Shown here: piece by piece, positions 8,722 through 16,845 of the stretch | Layout: every line of letters starts with the position of its first letter | Position numbering within the stretch: position 1 is the first letter of the stretch | Assembly: GCF_963662805.1 (NCBI RefSeq) | Contig: NZ_OY759877.1 | Location: forward strand, 1-64,000 | Origin: an uncultured Cohaesibacter sp. | GTDB taxonomy: Bacteria; Pseudomonadota; Alphaproteobacteria; Rhizobiales; Cohaesibacteraceae | DNA length: 64,000 bases | Direction of reading: 5' to 3' | The notes under the pieces: model-generated | Databases searched by the model: none | Seen by the model: the letters and a program-made list of their open reading frames with translations, nothing else | Told to the model about the DNA's origin: nothing | Translations under genes and position numbers: made by a program

Positions 8722-10710
8722 TCATTGCATCCGATGTTTGCCGCGATGGCTTTTGTTGGCTTCAAGCCAGTCCATCATGTCGGGAATGAAGTCATGGACT
8801 GTTTTGCCCAGAGGAATGCGGACGCTTTTCTGGTCGGGATACCAGGGAACATGGTCCTGACCAAGGTTGATCGTGCTCTGGACAAGATGTGTGCGGAAGC
8901 ATCTCACACCCATCGAACCTGCAATATCAGAGCTGGTGCTGCCAGGGCCGACGAACAGATCCATCAGGGAAGCTGAGGCGGCTGTGCCCAGCATATCATC
9001 GAACAGGTCGAGCCCAGAGACATGGAACAGGGGCACTTGATAGTCTTGGCGAATGGCATCAATCTCCGCTTCACTGACCGTGTATTGGAAATTGAAGAAT
9101 TTGAAGCCGGGCATCTTCAGGATTGGCAGCAGATCGTCGATTGTCAGGAACTTGCGGGCATCTCCGGGGGATTTCGCGCCGCTTTCCCAAGCAAGGCCGA
9201 CATAGGTTGTCTCGCCGTCGGGGGCTGAGCCGAATATCTTGTTGGTGAAGGTGCTGATCACCTCGGCGGGCAATTGATAGGGTCGGGTCTTGTCTGCAAA
9301 GGACCGCAGGTCGGGTCGCATCTGGCCGTAAAGGCAGCCGAGCGGGATCTGAAAGTCGAAATCTTCGTCGATGGGGTCAAAGGTGACATACTCGTCCGGA
9401 TTGTGCAGGGCATTGAAGGTCGAGGTGATGTTGGTGTCTTCATTAGAGGTGCTGCGATGGATCGGCACTTTCTTCTTGATGCGCCTCGGGAGCGGACGCA
9501 GCTCGACATCGGGTAGCACGGCCTTGAGAAAGTCGACCGTCTTCGGCTGGCTCATGAGAATGATATCGCAGTCGGCGGGCAGTTCCCTGATCATGGTGCA
9601 GAATTTGAAGACATCCCCCACACCCTCGTCCGACCAGATGAAGAGGCGCTTGCCGGACAGTGGTTCTCCCTGCCACAGCGGCTGCTTGAAGTCATAGACT
9701 GGTGTGCTGCCGAAAAGCTTGAAGCGGTAGAATTCATCCGGCGCGGCAGCCGCGACATCACCCAGTCCCAGATGGGCGAGGCGTCGGTTGTTGCCATGGC
9801 TGGCGACATGCGGTTCATGCTTGAGCGCAAATTCGAGATCCTCAAGGGCCTTTGCGAAGTCGCCCTTGTGAATGTTCAGCCTGCCTCTCGCGCCGATATA
9901 TTCGGCGCAATTGGGACGCAGCTTGATGGCGCGGTCAAGATAGTGGATGGCCGTTTCGTCATCGCCAAGATTTTCATAGGCGGCAGCAACGACCCGCTGG
10001 CAGAGCGCATTGTTGCGGATCTCCTGCTTGTAGCGCTCGTTGTAGTCGATGACGTCCAGATAGAGTTCGGCTTCGTGCTTCATCTGAAGCCAGTTGTGGT
10101 GCGCCGAGAAGATTGGGGGCGTGGCGGGGAGGGCGCGCTCAAAGCAGAGTTCGGCGGCCTGTGTCTGTCCTGCGGTGAGGTAGATTTCTCCGATCAACGA
10201 CACCAGCTGATAATCGTCGGGAAAGGTCTGGAGCGCCTTCGTCGCCAGTTGGACGACCTGTTCAGGGATCGTTGGTGGTGGCGCTATCAGATTGATTGAA
10301 ATGGATTTCGAGCTGGCTTCGGATTGCTTGCGTTCGATGGCTCGCAACTGGGCGCACTTGAGCATGTTGCCGAGCATTTTTCGCCAGAGGGTCGGGTCAT
10401 GCGGACGGCCACCCAGAGCTCGCTGGAGATAAGGCGCTGCCGCGTCATGTTCCTGCAGGCGTTCGAGGATATCGCCGGTGGCGATCTGTAGCTCGATGTT
10501 CGAAGGATCGAAGTCTGCTGCCTCGATGGTGAAATGCGCGGCTTCGGGGAGCTTTCCCAGTCTGGTCAGTGCATTGGCCATGAGCAGGCGGGTCGGCAAA
10601 AACAGCGCCTCGTTGGAGAGCAGTCCCTCACAGAGTTTGATGGCCTTGGCGAGGTTTCCCTTCTGAAGTTCCTTTTGCGCCTGTTTCAGAGAAGTCACCG
10701 GATCCGCCAC
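8722..10710 (-). CDS. TPR-repeat protein with C-terminal glycosyltransferase-like domain, candidate flagellin glycosyltransferase
   Basis: The 662-residue protein has two parts. Residues about 1-330 are tetratricopeptide helices (for example AIKLCEGLLSNEALFLPTRL, LELALKHEP-type endings and DDETAIHYLDRAIKLRPNCA). Residues about 350-640 resemble a GT9/GT41-like sugar-transfer fold, with LFIWSDEGVGDVFKFCTMIR, YVGLAWESGAKSPGDARKFL and DLFVGPGSTSSDIAGSMGV. Such TPR plus glycosyltransferase proteins often sit in flagellar loci and modify flagellin Ser/Thr. It is the last gene of the flgI-flgJ-flgN series, and nonulosonate genes lie at the left edge of the window. Function as flagellin glycosyltransferase is inferred; the donor is unknown. 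Confidence 0.72.
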   Translation of the reverse strand: MADPVTSLKQAQKELQKGNLAKAIKLCEGLLSNEALFLPTRLLMANALTRLGKLPEAAHFTIEAADFDPSNIELQIATGDILERLQEHDAAAPYLQRALGGRPHDPTLWRKMLGNMLKCAQLRAIERKQSEASSKSISINLIAPPPTIPEQVVQLATKALQTFPDDYQLVSLIGEIYLTAGQTQAAELCFERALPATPPIFSAHHNWLQMKHEAELYLDVIDYNERYKQEIRNNALCQRVVAAAYENLGDDETAIHYLDRAIKLRPNCAEYIGARGRLNIHKGDFAKALEDLEFALKHEPHVASHGNNRRLAHLGLGDVAAAAPDEFYRFKLFGSTPVYDFKQPLWQGEPLSGKRLFIWSDEGVGDVFKFCTMIRELPADCDIILMSQPKTVDFLKAVLPDVELRPLPRRIKKKVPIHRSTSNEDTNITSTFNALHNPDEYVTFDPIDEDFDFQIPLGCLYGQMRPDLRSFADKTRPYQLPAEVISTFTNKIFGSAPDGETTYVGLAWESGAKSPGDARKFLTIDDLLPILKMPGFKFFNFQYTVSEAEIDAIRQDYQVPLFHVSGLDLFDDMLGTAASASLMDLFVGPGSTSSDIAGSMGVRCFRTHLVQSTINLGQDHVPWYPDQKSVRIPLGKTVHDFIPDMMDWLEANKSHRGKHRMQ

Positions 10711-10767
10711 GTGCTCGTCTGCCTTTCCAATGGAGGTCTGATCAGGATCTGTCGCTTGGACTGATCG

Positions 10768-11271
10768 TCAGGAAGAGGTGTTGATGGACATGCCGCGTTT
10801 CTGCGCAACATCCTGCGGCATCTGGCCGGAATCGCCATAGGTGTTGGCGCGGGCACCTCGCTGGATTTCCTTGTTGAAGCCATTGACCAGTTCTGACGAG
10901 ACTTCCCGCGCCGTGGAGACGACGGCAAGATTTGCCTGTAGGGTGTTCTGGAACATCTGGTGGCGACGGTTCAGCACCTCGGTGTCCTGAGGGGCCAGAT
11001 CCTTGATCAGGGAGACGTTGGCGGTGATTGCCTTCTGCAGCAGCATATATTGAATGGAGAGCTGGTTCTTGGCTTCGACCAGCGTGAGGGCTTCATTTAG
11101 CTTGCCTTGCTTGAGCAGTTCGGTTTCGGCGCCAAGTACCTCATCAAGTGCATCCATGATCTGTTCTATACAGCCGACGAGACGATGCACGTCTTCAGCG
11201 CTGCCGATCGGAGCCTTCGCAAGGGTTGCGGTCTCGGTGACGGGATTGGGGGCGGATTGGGATTCTGACAT
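10768..11271 (-). CDS. FlgN-like flagellar export chaperone
   Basis: FlgN-type chaperones keep the hook-filament junction proteins FlgK and FlgL soluble before export. The 167-residue protein is almost entirely helical. Its core is DVHRLVGCIEQIMDALDEVL followed by ETELLKQGKLNEALTLVEAK and NQLSIQYMLLQKAI, with a polar C-terminal tail ending MSINTSS. The length fits the family. It begins three bases after the flgJ-like stop, and the TPR-glycosyltransferase gene follows 57 bases later, all on the minus strand. The call rests on helical pattern and position more than on a sharp motif. Confidence 0.68.
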   Translation of the reverse strand: MSESQSAPNPVTETATLAKAPIGSAEDVHRLVGCIEQIMDALDEVLGAETELLKQGKLNEALTLVEAKNQLSIQYMLLQKAITANVSLIKDLAPQDTEVLNRRHQMFQNTLQANLAVVSTAREVSSELVNGFNKEIQRGARANTYGDSGQMPQDVAQKRGMSINTSS

Positions 11272-11274
11272 GTC

Positions 11275-11580
11275 TTATTGCTCCATTTCCTGAAGACCGA
11301 TCAATTCTCTCATAATCGAATCTGCGATGCCGATGCCGCCAGATTTCGAGATGGTGTCGGCATAGCTTTCTGTCAGCAGGCCACGATAGGTATCTTCGGC
11401 ATAGGATCCGCCGAAGGAATCTTCGTCGCCAACGCCTTCGAACATGGCGGACAGCATCTGGGAGAGAAACACACTCTCGAACTGTTCGGCCACTGCGCGG
11501 GCCTGCTCGACCTTGCTGATGTTCTGGTTGATGCCCTGACTGGGGGTGATCGAATATGGCGTCGAATTCAAGGTGGTCAT
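11275..11580 (-). CDS. FlgJ-type rod-binding protein without muramidase domain
   Basis: The N-terminal half of FlgJ caps the growing flagellar rod. In many alphaproteobacteria it exists alone as a short protein, also called CheL. The 101-residue product shows the family core VEQARAVAEQFESVFLSQML, then FGGSYAEDTYRGLLTESYAD and ISKSGGIGIADSIMRELIG. The peptidoglycan hydrolase half found in enterobacterial FlgJ is absent, so rod passage through the wall needs another enzyme. The ATG at 11580 overlaps the flgI stop (TGATG); a GTG one codon earlier is also possible. Translational coupling with flgI is likely. Confidence 0.85.
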   Translation of the reverse strand: MTTLNSTPYSITPSQGINQNISKVEQARAVAEQFESVFLSQMLSAMFEGVGDEDSFGGSYAEDTYRGLLTESYADTISKSGGIGIADSIMRELIGLQEMEQ

Positions 11581-12689
11581 CACATCACCTCGATTTCTGC
11601 CTGCAGGGCGCCTGCGGCCTTAATGGCCTGAAGGATGGAAATCATGTCGCGCGGGCCGATGCCGAGGGCGTTGAGGCCAGCAACCAGATTGCGCAAGGGC
11701 ACGCTGCCTTCCAGATAGGCGAGTTTCTTGTCATCGCCTGTCTGCACACCAACGTTGGATCGCGGCAGCACGGCGGTCTGGCCGTTTGTCAGCGGGTTCG
11801 GCTGGGAAGCCTGTGGTGATTCCGTAACGGTCACGGTCAGGTTGCCCTGAGCGATGGCGACGGTGCTGACGCGCACTTCCTGACCCATGACAATGATGCC
11901 GGTCGTCTCGTCGATGACGATCTTGGCGGGCAGATCCGGCTCGATGATCAGCATTTCAATGTCGGTGATCATGTCGACCATGTTGCCGTTGAAGTCTTTC
12001 GGCAGGGTCAGGCGGACGTTGGACGGGTTGAGCGGTTCGGCAACCGGCTGGCCGATCAGGTCATTGACCGACTGAGCGATGCGGCGTGCGGTGGTCAGGT
12101 CCGGGTTGCGCAGGGCGAGGCGCATGTTGGTCATGCTTGCAAGCGCGAAAGGCAGTTCGCGTTCGACCAAGGCCCCGTTCGCGATACGGCCCGAGGTGGG
12201 AACGCCCTGGGTCACGGTTGCGGCATCACCCTGTGCGGTGAAGCCGCCAATGGCAATCGAGCCTTGTGCGATGGCGTAAGCTTCGCCGTCTGCACCGATC
12301 AGCGGGGTAACCAGCAGTGTGCCGCCCTGAAGGCTCGATGCGTCGCCCATGGCGCTGATGGTCACGTCAATGCGTGAGCCCTGCACGGAGAAGGGAGGCA
12401 GGTTGGAGGTGACCATGACGGCGGCGGTGTTTTTGGTGTTGAAGTTGGTGCCGGAAATATTGACCCCCATGCGCTCCAACATGGCCTGCAAGCTCTGTTT
12501 GGTGAAAGGCGAGCCGTTGAGCGAGTCGCCCGTGCCATTGAGGCCGACGACAAGGCCGTACCCGATCAGCTGGTTGTCCCTGATGCCTTCAAAATCAACG
12601 ATATCCTTGATCCGCGAGGCTGCGTTGGCCTGCAAAGCGGAGAGACACAATGCTGCGATGGACATCAGGATGGCAGAGCGGAGTGACAT
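11580..12689 (-). CDS. flgI: flagellar P-ring protein FlgI
   Basis: FlgI forms the periplasmic P ring that acts as a bushing for the rod in the peptidoglycan layer. The 369-residue length is typical. Residues 1-24 are a signal peptide (SAILMSIAALCLSALQANAA). The mature protein starts SRIKDIVDFEGIRDNQLIGY and contains GLNGTGDS and MLERMGVNIS. The C-terminus has LVAGLNALGIGPRDMISILQ and AIKAAGALQAEIEVM, all diagnostic. It starts a minus-strand operon flgI-flgJ-flgN-glycosyltransferase and is divergent from fliX. A 12-base palindrome AAGGTTAACCTT (12693-12704) covers its ribosome-binding region. Confidence 0.97.
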   Translation of the reverse strand: MSLRSAILMSIAALCLSALQANAASRIKDIVDFEGIRDNQLIGYGLVVGLNGTGDSLNGSPFTKQSLQAMLERMGVNISGTNFNTKNTAAVMVTSNLPPFSVQGSRIDVTISAMGDASSLQGGTLLVTPLIGADGEAYAIAQGSIAIGGFTAQGDAATVTQGVPTSGRIANGALVERELPFALASMTNMRLALRNPDLTTARRIAQSVNDLIGQPVAEPLNPSNVRLTLPKDFNGNMVDMITDIEMLIIEPDLPAKIVIDETTGIIVMGQEVRVSTVAIAQGNLTVTVTESPQASQPNPLTNGQTAVLPRSNVGVQTGDDKKLAYLEGSVPLRNLVAGLNALGIGPRDMISILQAIKAAGALQAEIEVM

Positions 12690-13006
12690 GAGAAGGTTAA
12701 CCTTTGTGAACCGGCTTGTAGAAAATCAGGTACCTGCAATTTCATTTTGCAAGGGTTGTGCCAGACTCATTTATCTAACCATAGCCCATTCAAACCGCTG
12801 AAACTAAAGGAAGTCTTAATAAGGTCTGGGAAAAATACGGATGGGTCGATTTTGTTAGGGCTGCAAAAATTGCCCAGCATATTAACGATCTGTTAACCGA
12901 AGTCGTTAATCTTTTCCTTAACATAAGTTGCGCGATGCAGGATGGCCTGCGAATGCTGCGGCGATGGGGTTGGACGTGTCGGACCACGTCGATAGGAGAG
13001 TTGAAA
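12690..13006. promoter_or_regulatory. divergent flgI/fliX promoter region with CtrA-type box
   Basis: A perfect TTAA-N7-TTAAC site, the CtrA consensus, lies at 12882-12897. A second TTAA-N8-TTAAC near-match follows at about 12904-12921. AAGGTTAACCTT at 12693-12704 is a perfect palindrome next to the flgI start. In Caulobacter the fliX and flgI genes are also divergent and CtrA-dependent. The consensus match is seen directly; binding is inferred. Confidence 0.65.
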
Positions 13007-13444
13007 ATGCGTATTCTGGGTGGCAAGTCGACGAACCAGATCGGCAGAACCGGCGCCGGGCCCAAGGCACGCAGCAGTTCAAGCAGTTTTACTGTGCCGG
13101 AAGAGACCGGCGGCGCTGAGCAGAGTCGGCAACCGGTCCAGAGCAGTGCGGTTCACGACGTGGGGTCGCTGCTGGCACTTCAGGGCGTGGAAGATGCGCT
13201 GCAGGGTAAGCGGCGCAAGGCGGTTCGGCGCGGCCACAAGATGCTGGATTTGCTCGAGGAGATCCGTGTGGCGCTGCTGAGCGGTGGCTTGCCTGTTTCC
13301 GTGCTCAAACAGCTTGAGCGTCTTGCGGACGAGACTGACGTGAGTGGAGACGAGCGAATCGATGAGCTGCTTGTCGAGATCAGCCTCAGGGCGCAGGTTG
13401 AGCTGGCCAAGTTCGAACAGGCCAGGGCCGCAGGCGGTTCGTAA
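13007..13444 (+). CDS. fliX: flagellar assembly regulator FliX
   Basis: FliX is an alphaproteobacterial protein that couples basal-body assembly to the sigma-54 activator FlbD in Caulobacter. The 145-residue protein starts MRILGGKSTNQIGRTG, has a low-complexity Ser-rich linker, then a helical core GSLLALQGVEDALQGKRRKA, GHKMLDLLEEIRVALLSGGL and ISLRAQVELAKFEQARA. The ATG at 13007 is preceded by GGAGAG and gives the family N-terminus; an in-frame ATG at 12935 would add 24 unrelated residues. It is transcribed away from flgI. flbD is not in this window. Confidence 0.88.
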   Translation: MRILGGKSTNQIGRTGAGPKARSSSSSFTVPEETGGAEQSRQPVQSSAVHDVGSLLALQGVEDALQGKRRKAVRRGHKMLDLLEEIRVALLSGGLPVSVLKQLERLADETDVSGDERIDELLVEISLRAQVELAKFEQARAAGGS

Positions 13445-13596
13445 CGGGGGCTAACTCCGTAGTTTTAGGCAGGACAACATCCTCTTTGCGTTTCGAAATT
13501 CATAACGTTTTTGATTTTTTCCAAAGGATAGTTGTCGAAACGCTAACTCCCATTTATATAACACTCGTCTTAGTACCGGGAACCAAGGGGTAGCCC

Positions 13597-14013
13597 ATGT
13601 CAATTGAGTTAGATGATGACTATCGTCCCTCTGACAGTGAGACCTTTATGAACGAACGGCAGACGGAATATTTCCGCCGCAAGCTTTTCAAGTGGCGCGA
13701 CGATATTCTGAAAGAAAGCCGCGAGACGTTGCAACACCTCCAAGATGAAAGCTCCAACCATCCTGATCTGGTTGATAGGGCGTCGTCGGAAACCGACCGG
13801 GCCATCGAACTCCGGGCGCGTGACCGCCAACGGAAGCTGATTTCCAAGATCGATGCCGCTCTCAAGCGGATCGAAGACGGGTCTTACGGCTATTGCGAAG
13901 ACACTGGCGAGCCAATCTCGCTGAAACGTCTGGACGCCCGACCAACAGCAACTCTCTCCATCGAGGCTCAAGAACGACACGAACGCAGAGAGAAGGTCTA
14001 TCGAGACGACTGA
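13597..14013 (+). CDS. dksA: RNA polymerase-binding transcription factor DksA, single-cysteine type
   Basis: DksA inserts a coiled coil into the RNA polymerase secondary channel and works with ppGpp. The 138-residue protein has the coiled-coil core (ETLQHLQDESSNHPDLVDRA, with D at the tip region) and a C-terminal TraR/DksA finger region, GSYGYCEDTGEPISLKRLDA. Of the four zinc cysteines of the E. coli protein only Cys100 remains; the other three positions are Thr103, Ser121 and Ala124. The same pattern is known in other alphaproteobacterial DksA proteins, such as the functional one of Rhodobacter. It is monocistronic and ends at a strong terminator. Confidence 0.93.
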   Translation: MSIELDDDYRPSDSETFMNERQTEYFRRKLFKWRDDILKESRETLQHLQDESSNHPDLVDRASSETDRAIELRARDRQRKLISKIDAALKRIEDGSYGYCEDTGEPISLKRLDARPTATLSIEAQERHERREKVYRDD

Positions 14014-14050
14014 TTGTCTTGATACGGGCGACAAGCTGGCCATCACTTAT

Positions 14051-14096
14051 ATGAAAAAGGGCGCGAAACCGGGAGCTGGTTTCGCGTCCTTTTTCA
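14051..14096. terminator. long bidirectional terminator between dksA and flgH
   Basis: ATGAAAAAGGGCGCGAAACC and GGTTTCGCGTCCTTTTTCAT pair over about 20 bases with a six-base loop. It has T runs on both strands, so it can end dksA (plus) and flgH (minus). The 154 bases between it and the flgH stop hold no visible gene. Confidence 0.85.
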
Positions 14097-14250
14097 TTTT
14101 GGCAACGCATCCGAATTGGGGAGCTGGATGCAGTTGCTGGGTCCGGACAAGTCCAATTGGGGAGCGAACCGGTCCGGTCGCCAGTCCCAGTGGTTGTCGG
14201 GGCTGGCGGGGGAGCGTGTCTTGAAGCGGGCCGTGGCCCGCGCCGAGACA

Positions 14251-15006
14251 TCAGAATGGCAGGAGAATATCCATGACCTGCTGGCCATAGCGTGGCTGCT
14301 GGACATCGGTGATCTGGCCGCGGCCGCCGTAGGCAATGCGCGCTTCAGCAATCTTTTCCGATGCGATGGTGTTGTCCGAGGAAATATCTTCCGGTCGGAC
14401 GATGCCCGCAACGATCAGTTCCCTGACCTCGAAGTTGACGCGGATTTCCTGACGGCCCTCGATCACCATGTTGCCGTTGGGCAGAACCTGCAGCACCACG
14501 GCGGCGACGGTGGTTTCGATGGCTTCAGACCGGTCGATCTCGCCGGCGCCTTCCGAGGAGGAGTCCGATGTTGCAGCTGTGATCGCCGATGGATCCACAT
14601 TGTTGGAAATGTTGCTAGGCAAGATATCGCTGAAGAGTTTCGTGCCAAGGCTGCCGTTCAAGCCCAGATTGTCAGAGTTGGTTCGGGAGCGTTTGGTCGA
14701 GTTGTCGACTTTTGCACTGTCGGAAATGCTGACCTGAACCGTGAGAATGTCACCCACCCGGTTGGCGCGTTGATCCTTGAAGAAGGCACGTGAGCCGGTC
14801 TGCCACAGGGAATTGGGACTGTAGCTGACGGGTTCGGCTTCCGTCGGCATGGGCATCTGCACCGGTTTGTAACCCGGTTGAGTGGTCGGGCTCTCGATTG
14901 CGGACAATTTGGGTTCCTTGCCGATGTTGCGCAGGCGTTCGCCCGCACCACATGCCGTCAGGCCAGGGGCCATCAGACAGAGCATGATCAGTTGGTAGGA
15001 CTTCAT
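14251..15006 (-). CDS. flgH: flagellar L-ring lipoprotein FlgH
   Basis: FlgH forms the outer-membrane L ring. Its signal peptide ends in the lipobox LTAC, with Cys19 as the lipidated residue. The mature protein has SLWQTGSRAFFKDQRANRVG and DILTVQVSISDSAKVDNSTK near the N-terminus. It continues with VLQVLPNGNMVIEGRQEIRV and VAGIVRPEDISSDNTIASEK and ends VMDILLPF, all typical of FlgH. Length 251 is normal. The start overlaps the flgA stop by four bases. It is the last gene of flgF-flgG-flgA-flgH. Confidence 0.97.
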   Translation of the reverse strand: MKSYQLIMLCLMAPGLTACGAGERLRNIGKEPKLSAIESPTTQPGYKPVQMPMPTEAEPVSYSPNSLWQTGSRAFFKDQRANRVGDILTVQVSISDSAKVDNSTKRSRTNSDNLGLNGSLGTKLFSDILPSNISNNVDPSAITAATSDSSSEGAGEIDRSEAIETTVAAVVLQVLPNGNMVIEGRQEIRVNFEVRELIVAGIVRPEDISSDNTIASEKIAEARIAYGGRGQITDVQQPRYGQQVMDILLPF

Positions 15007-16022
15007 TGGATCTGCACTCCCAGGGATGCGAGCTGGTTCGAAGCGGTGCTGATCTGGACGATGCCCGGAGCTGTCACTTCGCCGCGTATTATTTTGTTGG
15101 TTTGCGTATTCTGGACCGAGATGATGTCACCCTTGGAGCCCGGAGCCAGTGCCTTGCCGCGCATGCTCAGGGTCAGGTTTCCAGCCTTGAAGATGATGGT
15201 GACGACTTCTGAACGGTCCACGATGTCGGGTTCGGTAAAATAGGAGGAATTGACGATGATGCCTGCGCGCAGAGGCTGGGTGGCAGCCTTGCCGAGCACA
15301 TCGTCGATCCGGGCGGGTTTTGCCTGCTCTGCCTGACGCAAGGGTAGCGGGGTCAGGGTCACATCGGACTCGGTCATGACTTCGCCAGCCCGCATGTTGC
15401 GGGTGAGGATCGGGGTCATGACGGTTTCCTGTGCTGTGCCGGCGAGGCGGATGGGACCGATGTCAGCACGACCGGAAATCAGCAGATTGACGGAGAAACG
15501 GCCCGTCGGGCGGTCATAGCGCAGGTTGCGCAGGTCAAATGGCTGTGCAGATCCCGGTTCGGCATGCTGATCGATCAGGCGCACGGACAACTCAACGTCG
15601 ACCCGACCGGTGTCGGATACAAAGCTGCGAGACCGAAGTATGCCCTTTAAAGCTTCGGTGACGTCATTCTCGGTCACCAACTCGGAGGCGCGCTGTACTT
15701 CTACGATGGCGACATCGGTCGGCGCAATGCGGACAAGGCCAGCCCGTCGGGCTGCATCAAGGACGCGATAGGCGCGGATGGTGCCGCTCTGGCCGATGGA
15801 GGGTGCCCGGAAGACCGCCTTGCCGGAGAGCTCGCCTGCGTTCTCGAACAGGTCGCCAAGCGTGACCAGACGATTGGTGACTTCCACATGGCCGATCAGC
15901 CTTGCCGGTTCCTTGCCGAGAGAGGCGGGGTCGGCGAAGGCGCTCTGGCTGGTCAGGGCTAGGGTGAGGCCTGTTACGAGCGTGATTGCGAAGTTTTTGA
16001 AGTTTGCGAAAAACAATCTCAT
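15003..16022 (-). CDS. flgA: flagellar P-ring assembly chaperone FlgA
   Basis: FlgA is a periplasmic chaperone for P-ring formation. Residues 1-30 form a signal peptide (FAITLVTGLTLALTSQSAFA). The protein has an SAF-type domain near the C-terminus with TRNMRAGEVMTESDVTLTPL, LGKAATQPLRAGIIVNSSYF, and a final beta domain VVTIIFKAGNLTLSMRGKAL and ISVQNTQTNKIIRGEVTAPG. At 339 residues it is longer than the E. coli protein (about 220), matching the longer alphaproteobacterial form. It lies between flgG and flgH with a four-base overlap to flgH. Confidence 0.94.
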   Translation of the reverse strand: MRLFFANFKNFAITLVTGLTLALTSQSAFADPASLGKEPARLIGHVEVTNRLVTLGDLFENAGELSGKAVFRAPSIGQSGTIRAYRVLDAARRAGLVRIAPTDVAIVEVQRASELVTENDVTEALKGILRSRSFVSDTGRVDVELSVRLIDQHAEPGSAQPFDLRNLRYDRPTGRFSVNLLISGRADIGPIRLAGTAQETVMTPILTRNMRAGEVMTESDVTLTPLPLRQAEQAKPARIDDVLGKAATQPLRAGIIVNSSYFTEPDIVDRSEVVTIIFKAGNLTLSMRGKALAPGSKGDIISVQNTQTNKIIRGEVTAPGIVQISTASNQLASLGVQIQ

Positions 16023-16032
16023 CTCATCCCAC

Positions 16033-16818
16033 CTATCTCAGATTGCTGGTAGCCGACAGCATTTCATCGGCTGCCGAAATCACGCGGGAGTTCATTTCGT
16101 AGGCGCGCTGCGCTGCGATCAGGTCTGAGATCTCTGTCACCGAGTTGACGTTGGAGATCTCGAGATAGTTCTGGAGCAGTGAGCCGTAGCCGTCGGTGTT
16201 CGGAGTTGCTACCTGAGGGTTGCCGCTCGATGGTGTTTCGAGGAACAGGTTGTCGCCCATCGGGTCGAGGCCGGCCTTGTTGACGAAACGGGCAAGGGTC
16301 AGCTGACCGAGGGTCGTTACGTCGGTGCTGTTGCCGATCGTGGCCTGGACTTCGCCGTCATTGCTGATGGTGATGTCTGCGGTGTCATCGGGGAAGGTGA
16401 TGCCCGGTTGAACTTCGTATCCATCTACCGTCACCAACAGGCCATCTGCGTTGAGTTCGAAGGAGCCGTCGCGGGTGTAGGCGGTGCGCCCGTCAGGGAG
16501 GGTGATCTGGAAGAAGCCTTCGCCTCGAATGGCGACGTCAAGTTCCTTGCTTGTGCTTTCGACCGATCCCTGTGACATGACACGGGACGTGGCGGCCAGA
16601 CGCACACCGGAGCCGATCTGCACACCAACCGGAACCGTTGTTCCTGCGGCTGACGTCGACGACCCGGTCCGTCTCAGATCCTCGTAGAGAAGATCCTGAA
16701 ACTCGGCCCGGTACTTCTTGAAACCGGTGGTGCGCATGTTGGCGATGTTGTTCGACGTTACCTCAACGTTGCGCTCCTGAGCGAGCATGCCGGTGGACGC
16801 GATGTAGAGTGCTCTCAT
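16033..16818 (-). CDS. flgG: flagellar distal rod protein FlgG
   Basis: FlgG makes the distal rod. The 261-residue protein has the rod/hook N-terminal motif MLAQERNVEVTSNNIANMRT with TGFKKYRAEFQDLLYED after it. The middle shows GEGFFQITLPDGRTAYTRDG, and the C-terminus LEISNVNSVTEISDLIAAQR ends ADEMLSATSNLR. Both ends form the coiled-coil D0 region. AGGAG lies seven bases before the ATG. It follows flgF by 27 bases in the same operon. Length and motifs match the family closely. Confidence 0.97.
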   Translation of the reverse strand: MRALYIASTGMLAQERNVEVTSNNIANMRTTGFKKYRAEFQDLLYEDLRRTGSSTSAAGTTVPVGVQIGSGVRLAATSRVMSQGSVESTSKELDVAIRGEGFFQITLPDGRTAYTRDGSFELNADGLLVTVDGYEVQPGITFPDDTADITISNDGEVQATIGNSTDVTTLGQLTLARFVNKAGLDPMGDNLFLETPSSGNPQVATPNTDGYGSLLQNYLEISNVNSVTEISDLIAAQRAYEMNSRVISAADEMLSATSNLR

Positions 16819-16845
16819 AGGTGTTCTCCTTGTCTAGTCCAGCGG

